Of a stretch of 64,000 nucleotides of DNA, positions 58,497-64,000 are shown piece after piece; the first letter of the stretch is position 1, and each line of letters begins with the position of its first letter. The notes under the pieces were generated by a model, which made no database searches, was not told the DNA's origin, and saw nothing but the letters and a program-made list of their open reading frames with translations. Location of the stretch: the NCBI RefSeq assembly GCF_004011505.1, contig NZ_SAUN01000001.1, positions 5,359,501-5,423,500 on the forward strand. The letters run 5' to 3'. The DNA is from Nonomuraea polychroma. Lineage in GTDB: Bacteria > Actinomycetota > Actinomycetes > Streptosporangiales > Streptosporangiaceae. A program made the position numbers and the translations under genes.

Positions 58497-60635
58497 GTGG
58501 CGGAAAGAAACACGGGAGGCGCCGTAGGAGCCGCGGGCAGGGCACCCGCGGCCGACAGGGCGGATGCGATACGCAATGTCGTGCTGGTCGGCCACTCAGG
58601 AGCAGGTAAGACGACTCTGGTCGAGCAGCTGCTGGCCGCCACGGGCACTATTCAGCGCCCGGGACGGGTAGAGGACGGCAACACGGTCAGCGACTTCGAC
58701 GAGGTCGAGGTCAGGCAACAGCGGTCGGTCAACCTCGCCTTGGCGCCTCTGCTGCACAGCGGAATCAAGATCAACCTTCTCGACACCCCCGGCTACGCGG
58801 ACTTCGTGGGCGATCTGCGGGCCGGGCTGCGTGCCGCCGACGCCGCGTTGTTCGTGGTGTCGGCCTCCGAGGGGATCGACGGGCTCACCCAGATGCTCTG
58901 GGAGGAGTGCGCCCAGGTCGGCATGCCGCGCGCAGTCGTGATCACCAAGATCGACCACCAGCGGGCCGACTTCGACGAGGTGCTCACCAGTTGCCAGGAC
59001 GTCTTCGGCGACGGCGTGGCGCCCCTCTACCTGCCGGTGATCACCAACGGGCACGTCAACGGGCTGATCGGGCTGCTCACGCAGAAGTTCTACAACTACG
59101 CGACCGGCACCCGCACCGAGAAGGAGCCCGGCGCGGAGTACGAGACGCAGATCGAGGAATACCGCGGCAGCCTGATCGAGGGCATCATCCAGGAGAGCGA
59201 AGACGAAACGCTCATGGACCGCTACCTCTCGGGCGAGCCGATGGACACCAAGGTCCTCATCGAGGACCTGGAGAAGGCCGTCGCGCGCGGCAGCTTCTAC
59301 CCGGTGCTCTGCAGCGGGCTGGGCGTGGGGGCGCACGAGGTGCTCGAAGTCATCACGCAGGGCTTCCCGTCGCCCCTTGAACACCCGATGCCCGAGATCA
59401 CCGACCTGTCCGGCAAACCCGTCAAGGGCATTGTCTGCGACCCGGACGGGCCTCTGGTGGCCGAGGTCGTCAAGACCACCAGTGACCCGTACGTGGGCCG
59501 CATCAGCCTCGTCCGCGTCTTCTCCGGGACGCTGCGACCCGACATGACCGTGCACGTGTCCGGGCACGGCCTGGCCGACCGCGGCCACGAGGACCACGAC
59601 GTGGACGAGCGCATCGGCACCCTGACCTGCCCGCTGGGCAAGCACCAGCGCGGCGCGGCCAAGGGCATGGCGGGCGACATCGTGGCGGTGGCCAAGCTGT
59701 CACGCGCCGAGACCGGCGACACCCTGTCCGAGGTGGACCGGCCGCTGCTCATGACCGCCTGGGCCATGCCCGAACCGCTGCTGCCCGTGGCGATCAGGGC
59801 CAAGTCCAAGGCCGACGAGGACAAGCTGTCGCAGGCGCTCGGCCGGCTCGTCGCCGAGGATCCCACGCTGCGCCTGGAGAACAACGCCGAGACCCGCCAG
59901 CTCGTCCTGTGGTGCATGGGCGAGGCCCACACCGACGTGCTGCTGGACCGGCTGTCCAAACGGCACGGCGTCGAGGTCGAGCGCGTGGACCTGCGGGTGC
60001 CGCTGCGCGAGACGTTCGGCGGCAAATGCCAGGCGATGGGCCGCAACGTCAAGCAGACCGGCGGGCACGGCCAGTTCGCGATCTGCCACCTGGAGGTGGA
60101 GCCCCTGCCGTCCGGCGGCGGGTTCGAGTTCGTTGACAAGATCGTGGGCGGCGTGGTGCCCCGGCAGTTCATTCCGTCGGTGGAGAAGGGTGTACGGGCC
60201 CAGATGGAGCGGGGCGTCGTCGCCGGCTACCCGATGGTCGACGTGCGCGTCACGCTCTACGACGGCAAGGCGCACTCGGTCGACTCCTCCGACATGGCCT
60301 TCCAGATCGCCGGCCAGCTGGCGCTGAAGGAAGCGGCATCGAAGGTGCCGACCCTGCTGCTGGAGCCGGTGGACGAGGTCTCCATCCTGGTGGCCGACGA
60401 CTACGTGGGGTCGGTGATGTCCGACCTGTCGTCGCGGCGCGGGCGGGTGCTCGGCACCGAGCCCGTCGGCACCGGACGCACCCTGGTCAAGGCCGAGGTG
60501 CCCGAGCTGGAGATCACGAGGTACGCGATCGACCTGAGATCCATGTCACACGGGACGGGCACCTTCACCCGCTCGTTCCTGCGCTACGAGCCACTGCCGC
60601 CCAACCTCGCGAGCAAGGTGGCGGCGGCGGATTGA
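58497..60635 (+). CDS. Elongation factor G-like GTPase (FusA2 type)
   Basis: 712 residues. After a 25-residue Ala-rich N-terminus: G1 GHSGAGKTT (32-40), G3 DTPGYADF, G4 TKID (NKxD in true EF-G), then EF-G domains II-V (ETFGGKCQAMGRNVKQTGGHGQFA is domain IV; domain V follows). The effector region is shorter and unlike canonical EF-G, and the N of NKID is T. Such EF-G-like proteins are common second copies in actinobacteria; in mycobacteria the related protein lacks clear translocase activity. GTG 58497. Stands alone, followed by a hairpin. Confidence 0.9.
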   Translation: MAERNTGGAVGAAGRAPAADRADAIRNVVLVGHSGAGKTTLVEQLLAATGTIQRPGRVEDGNTVSDFDEVEVRQQRSVNLALAPLLHSGIKINLLDTPGYADFVGDLRAGLRAADAALFVVSASEGIDGLTQMLWEECAQVGMPRAVVITKIDHQRADFDEVLTSCQDVFGDGVAPLYLPVITNGHVNGLIGLLTQKFYNYATGTRTEKEPGAEYETQIEEYRGSLIEGIIQESEDETLMDRYLSGEPMDTKVLIEDLEKAVARGSFYPVLCSGLGVGAHEVLEVITQGFPSPLEHPMPEITDLSGKPVKGIVCDPDGPLVAEVVKTTSDPYVGRISLVRVFSGTLRPDMTVHVSGHGLADRGHEDHDVDERIGTLTCPLGKHQRGAAKGMAGDIVAVAKLSRAETGDTLSEVDRPLLMTAWAMPEPLLPVAIRAKSKADEDKLSQALGRLVAEDPTLRLENNAETRQLVLWCMGEAHTDVLLDRLSKRHGVEVERVDLRVPLRETFGGKCQAMGRNVKQTGGHGQFAICHLEVEPLPSGGGFEFVDKIVGGVVPRQFIPSVEKGVRAQMERGVVAGYPMVDVRVTLYDGKAHSVDSSDMAFQIAGQLALKEAASKVPTLLLEPVDEVSILVADDYVGSVMSDLSSRRGRVLGTEPVGTGRTLVKAEVPELEITRYAIDLRSMSHGTGTFTRSFLRYEPLPPNLASKVAAAD

Positions 60636-60665
60636 GCCCCGGATGAGCATCGGATGAGCTGAGGA

Positions 60666-60694
60666 GCCGGGAGGGCAATCTGGTCCCTCCCGGC
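60666..60694 (+). terminator. Terminator after the EF-G-like gene
   Basis: GCCGGGAGGG / CCCTCCCGGC, a 10-bp perfect stem with a 9-base loop, 30 bases after the stop. CTTTT follows at a distance of about 11 bases. Confidence 0.75.
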
Positions 60695-60752
60695 CCAGCC
60701 ATGCTCTTTTATCACAGAGTGATCACGACTTCATTTCTTTTTTTCGTCCCGA

Positions 60753-60782
60753 CCACCCCTGAGCAGCTGTCACACTGGGTGG
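60753..60782 (+). promoter_or_regulatory. Inverted repeat covering the ribosome-binding site of the GHL10 gene
   Basis: CCACCC (60753-60758) and GGGTGG (60777-60782) pair across an 18-base loop; GGGTGG lies 4 bases before the ATG and is the only ribosome-binding-site-like sequence. The hairpin could hide it in the mRNA. Confidence 0.35.
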
Positions 60783-60786
60783 CATT

Positions 60787-62376
60787 ATGCGAACTGGACG
60801 CCCACTCCTAGCCGCCGCAGCCCTCGCCGTCGTCACCGCCACCGCCGCCTACGCGTTCGGCCCCGGTGCGACCGAGGCCCCCGCGGCGAGCAAGAAGAAG
60901 ACGACCACCGCCGCCACCCCCGTGGCCGCCTGCAAGGCCGACGCCCGCTACCCGAAGCGCCAGCTCCGGGGCGTCTGGATCGCCACGGTCAAGAACATCG
61001 ACTGGCCCTCGCGGACCGGGCTGTCCGCCGAGCGGCAGAAGGCCGAATACATCAAGATCCTGGACAGCGCGGCCAAGCGCAACTTCAACGCCGTCTTCGT
61101 CCAGGTGCGACCCGCCTCCGACGCGCTCTACAAGTCGTCGATCGAGCCTTGGTCTCAGTTCCTGACGGGCACGGCGGGCAAGGACCCGGGCTGGGACCCG
61201 CTGCCGTTCCTCATCGACGAGGCTCACAAGCGGGGCCTGGAGTTCCACGCGTGGTTCAACCCGTACCGGGCCTCCTACGACGCCGACGTCGCGAAGCTGC
61301 CCGCCAACCACCCGGCCCGGCAGCACCGGGACTGGACGGTCAAGTACGGCGACCGCCTCTACTACAACCCCGGCCTGCCGCAGGTGCGTGAGCACGTCGT
61401 CAAGGTCATCACGGACGTGGTGGACCGCTACGACGTGGACGGGGTGCACTTCGACGACTACTTCTACCCGTACCCGGGCGAGGGCGGCCAGTTCAACGAC
61501 ACCGCCGCCTTTACAAAGTACGGCAAGGGCAAGAGCCTGGCCGACTGGCGGCGTGCCAACGTCAACACGCTCGTCGCCGAGGTGGACAAGGTCATCCACG
61601 AGCGGAAGAGCCACGTCAAGTTCGGCATCAGCCCGTTCGGCATCTGGCGGAACAAGTCGAACGACCCGTCGGGCTCCGCCACCAACGGCATGTCCGCCTA
61701 TGACTCGATTTATGCCGACGCCAAGGCGTGGATCAACTCGGGCACCGTCGACTACGTGATGCCGCAGCTCTACTGGCCGCGCGGCTTCAAGGCCGCCGAC
61801 TACAAGGTGCTGGCTCCGTGGTGGGCGCAGGCCGTCAAGGGCTCCGACGTGCACCTGTACATCGGGCAGGCCCTCTACCGGGTCGGCGCCCAGGACGACA
61901 AGGCCTGGACCAAGCCGGACGAGCTGGCCGCGCACCTGACGCTCAACCGCAAGCACAAGCAGGTGGACGGCGACGTCTACTTCAGCGCCAAGCAGCTGCT
62001 CACCAACCCGCTGGGCGCGATGGACCGGGTCGCCAAGGACCACTACGGCCGGCCTGCCCTGCTGCCGCTCATGAAGGAGCGCGGCGGCCAGGCGCCGGCC
62101 GCGCCGGCGGGGGCGAAGGCCCTTGCCCAGTCGGCGGGGGCGAAGGCCACGGGCTCGACGATGACCTGGACGCCGTCGGCCGGGGCCCGCGCGTACGCGG
62201 TCTACCAGCTGCCGGAGCCCGGCGAGGACTGCCAGGCCACGGACGCCCGCAACCTGGTCGCGGTCGTCTCCGACCCGTCGTACGTGGTCAAGGCGCCGGG
62301 AACCTACCTGATCACCTCGCTCGACCGCCTGCACAACGAGAGCAAGCCGGTCAAGGTGAAGGTGGACGCGGTCTGA
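60787..62376 (+). CDS. Secreted glycosyl hydrolase-like protein (GHL10/DUF187, DigH-like)
   Basis: 529 residues. Signal peptide (about 1-23, LLAAAALAVVTATAAYA), a Lys/Thr linker, then the GHL10 barrel: LRGVWIATVKNIDWPS, NAVFVQVRPASDALYKS, EFHAWFNPYR, VDGVHFDDYFYPYP and FGISPFGIWRN, with a C-terminal domain after residue 420 resembling a fibronectin-like fold. The E. coli member DigH cleaves denuded peptidoglycan glycans, so a cell-wall role is likely. The acidic pair HFDDYFYP is the expected catalytic region. ATG 60787. An inverted repeat covers the ribosome-binding site. Confidence 0.9.
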   Translation: MRTGRPLLAAAALAVVTATAAYAFGPGATEAPAASKKKTTTAATPVAACKADARYPKRQLRGVWIATVKNIDWPSRTGLSAERQKAEYIKILDSAAKRNFNAVFVQVRPASDALYKSSIEPWSQFLTGTAGKDPGWDPLPFLIDEAHKRGLEFHAWFNPYRASYDADVAKLPANHPARQHRDWTVKYGDRLYYNPGLPQVREHVVKVITDVVDRYDVDGVHFDDYFYPYPGEGGQFNDTAAFTKYGKGKSLADWRRANVNTLVAEVDKVIHERKSHVKFGISPFGIWRNKSNDPSGSATNGMSAYDSIYADAKAWINSGTVDYVMPQLYWPRGFKAADYKVLAPWWAQAVKGSDVHLYIGQALYRVGAQDDKAWTKPDELAAHLTLNRKHKQVDGDVYFSAKQLLTNPLGAMDRVAKDHYGRPALLPLMKERGGQAPAAPAGAKALAQSAGAKATGSTMTWTPSAGARAYAVYQLPEPGEDCQATDARNLVAVVSDPSYVVKAPGTYLITSLDRLHNESKPVKVKVDAV

Positions 62377-62761
62377 TCACCGCCGCTCACCATGCCCGCC
62401 GGCCCCACCGTGGGACCGCCCGAGGGCCGAGCGCAGCACGCGGCCGACGCCGCGGCTCGGCACGGCACAGGGTGCACGGACAGCGCAACGTAGCGACGGC
62501 GGGCACGGCCCCCTGACAGGTCACCGCCGTCGCGCCTGATCCCGCCGCAGCCACGCCTGACCCGTTCTGGCCGGTCGCTGCCGTTCCAGGGCGGGCGGGG
62601 TCGGTGGTGTCAGGGCAGGGCCGCCGCGTCAGGCCATCTCCCATGCCCGACGTTGCCTCGGCGCACCTCCGGTTCGTGAGAGGGTAGTCGCAACCTGTGG
62701 CGCCTGGAGGCGACCTTCCTCTACCGTGCCACGGACATCATCGACGCGGGAGGTCATCGGG
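62377..62761. other. Interval between GHL10 gene and the last gene, with one hairpin
   Basis: 385 bases without a supported gene. GCGACGGCGG (62491-62500) and CCGCCGTCGC (62524-62533) form a perfect 10-bp inverted repeat with a long loop, a possible terminator for the GHL10 transcript. GGGAGG at 62749-62754 is the ribosome-binding site of the following gene. Nothing else was recognised. Confidence 0.55.
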
Positions 62762-64000
62762 GTGAGGCGCGCGGTAGTCGTGCTGGCCGTGCTGCTCGGC
62801 CAGCTGCTGACCGGCCAGGGGCTGTTCACGGGGGCGGCGCGAGCCGAAGACGGCGCCGATCGAATGGCACGCGCCGAGGACGGCGCCGTCCGGGTGGCGC
62901 AGACGGGGCGGGTGGCCCTCATCGGGGTGTCCGGGCTCCACTGGAACGACCTCACCCAGGCCGACACCCCCAACCTCTGGGACCTGGCCTCATCCAGCGC
63001 GATCGGCTCGCTTTCCGTCCGGACCGTCGGCAACGTGACCTGCCCCTACGACGGCTGGCTGACCGTGTCTGCGGGCACGAGGTCGGCCGTCGGCTACGGC
63101 TGCGGCGCACCCCCGATGCCCGAGCAGCAGGGAGCGGGCGCGGTCATCCCTGACTACCGCTACCTCATCGACGTGGCCGGACAGCGCAACGCCGGCACTC
63201 TCGGAGAGTCGCTGAAGGCGGCCGGGCAGTGCTCGATCGCGATCGGGCCGGGCGCCGCGCTCGGGCTGGCCGACCGGCAGGGCGCGGTTCAGCAGTACCA
63301 CGCCTCGCCGCTCCAGGTCACGACCGCCGACCTGGAGAAGTGCCGGATGATCGCCATGGACGTGGACGACCTCATCCGCCCCTACCTGACCGGCGACCGG
63401 CTGCCGAAGGAGCCCGAGTTCCTCACCCCCGCCCAGCGGCGCCAGGCGCTGCGCCTGGCCGACGCCAAGGCGGGCGCGCTCCTGGCAGTCCTGCCCGCCG
63501 ACACGACGGTGCTGCTCGCGGGGCTGTCCGACCACGGCTCCGTACCTCACCTGCGAGTGGCCGCGCTCCGCGAGCCCGGCGCGGAAGGCCGCCTGCTCGG
63601 CGCCGCCTCCACCCGCCGCGAGGACATCTCGATCCTGCCCGACCTGACCTCCACCGCGCTGACCAAGCTCGGCGTGGCGGTGCCCAGCACGGTCGTGGGT
63701 GTGCCCATGCAGGCGGGCGAGCACGGCGCCACCTTCGAACGCCTCCAGCGTGCCGATGCCACCGCCCAGACCATGCGCTCGGCGAAGGGGCAATACTTCA
63801 CGGCCCTGGCGGTGCTGCAGGTCCTGTTCTACGTGCTGGCGTTCCTGCTGCTGCGCCGCCGCAAGCAGCTGCCCTGGGTACGCGCGGCCGCGACGGCGCT
63901 GGCGGCGCTGCCCGTCACCTCGTTCCTGGTCAACCTGCTGCCGTGGTCCACCCACCTGGAGCTGTTCGGCGGCATGCTGGCCTGGTGGGCGGCGATCACC
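62762..64000 (+). CDS. Membrane protein with alkaline-phosphatase-like domain (3' end outside window)
   Basis: Open from GTG 62762 to the window edge (413 codons). Signal-like N-terminus (VVVLAVLLGQLLTGQ), a small duplicated RAEDGA segment, then an extracytoplasmic domain with VALIGVSGLHWNDL, TPNLWDLASSSAIGSLSVRT and TVSAGTRSA, the pattern of the alkaline phosphatase superfamily metal/nucleophile region, and LLAGLSDHG (second metal site). Transmembrane helices begin at about residue 355 (QYFTALAVLQVLFYVLAFLLL). GGGAGG lies 7 bases before the GTG. Streptomyces and relatives carry similar multi-pass proteins of unknown function. Not a complete gene here. Confidence 0.75.
   Translation, partial: MRRAVVVLAVLLGQLLTGQGLFTGAARAEDGADRMARAEDGAVRVAQTGRVALIGVSGLHWNDLTQADTPNLWDLASSSAIGSLSVRTVGNVTCPYDGWLTVSAGTRSAVGYGCGAPPMPEQQGAGAVIPDYRYLIDVAGQRNAGTLGESLKAAGQCSIAIGPGAALGLADRQGAVQQYHASPLQVTTADLEKCRMIAMDVDDLIRPYLTGDRLPKEPEFLTPAQRRQALRLADAKAGALLAVLPADTTVLLAGLSDHGSVPHLRVAALREPGAEGRLLGAASTRREDISILPDLTSTALTKLGVAVPSTVVGVPMQAGEHGATFERLQRADATAQTMRSAKGQYFTALAVLQVLFYVLAFLLLRRRKQLPWVRAAATALAALPVTSFLVNLLPWSTHLELFGGMLAWWAAIT

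Noticed and set aside
57731..58648. N-terminal extension of the PIM acyltransferase
   Set aside because: It lies over pgsA in another frame; the family start MSEKASFGDR is at 57730 with an ATGA link.

Overview
The window is very GC-rich and starts many genes with GTG. Its gene order (hisS, glyoxalase-like hydrolase, ppiB, rel, apt, secF-secD-yajC, ruvBAC, yebC, pdxT/pdxS, pimA-acyltransferase-pgsA) is that of actinobacterial chromosomes, including Mycobacterium tuberculosis, and phosphatidylinositol mannoside synthesis genes are present. The signal-bearing xylanase, the oxygenase of the MpaB type and the Eis-type acetyltransferase fit a filamentous soil actinomycete, probably Streptosporangiaceae (Nonomuraea-like); that placement is inference. 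No tRNA, rRNA, insertion sequence or CRISPR was seen.

Layout. 1-8.8 kb is accessory: the 5' end of a secreted GH10 xylanase with GAAA-N-TTTC operator-like boxes, a fatty-acyl-CoA ligase behind a TetR-type palindrome, membrane proteins, an SnoaL-like protein, an MFS exporter, a phosphodiesterase and a Uma2 nuclease. 8.8-16.2 kb, all on the minus strand, carries translation genes: infC-rpmI-rplT, a SpoU methyltransferase, an orphan PAS histidine kinase and pheS-pheT. infC appears to start at AUC and has a leader with an intrinsic terminator. A vapBC-type toxin-antitoxin pair lies divergently next to it and overlaps the 3' end of aroE.

16.9-27.6 kb (minus): alaS, ruvX, two consecutive mltG genes, aroE, and upstream small membrane proteins, an MpaB-type oxygenase, rarA and a DUF2231 protein. 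27.7-36 kb: two membrane-anchored cyclophilins on the plus strand flank aspS-hisS-hydrolase on the minus strand, followed by a DUF349 protein and a nucleotidyltransferase-cupin fusion. 36.4-49.9 kb (minus): bifunctional rel, apt, secF-secD-yajC, ruvB-ruvA-ruvC, an Eis-like acetyltransferase, a fused ABC permease, yebC and pdxT. 50-58.4 kb (minus): a secreted EEP nuclease and PhoD, which separate pdxT from pdxS, then a DUF3048 lipoprotein, a membrane protein, pimA, a PIM acyltransferase and pgsA. 58.5-64 kb (plus): an EF-G-like GTPase, a GHL10-type cell-wall hydrolase and the start of an alkaline-phosphatase-fold membrane protein.

Most unusual observation: four gaps between genes that are normally adjacent (ruvX/mltG, mltG/mltG, ruvC/ruvA, ruvA/ruvB) are each bridged by an open frame of 63-127 codons. 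Each starts in an overlap with the upstream stop codon and ends in an overlap with, or just inside, the downstream gene. Two are built of perfect tandem repeats (30 bp and 18 bp), and the 18-bp unit repeats the stop/start junction itself. They look like translational relay ORFs that keep the cistrons coupled across expanded junctions.
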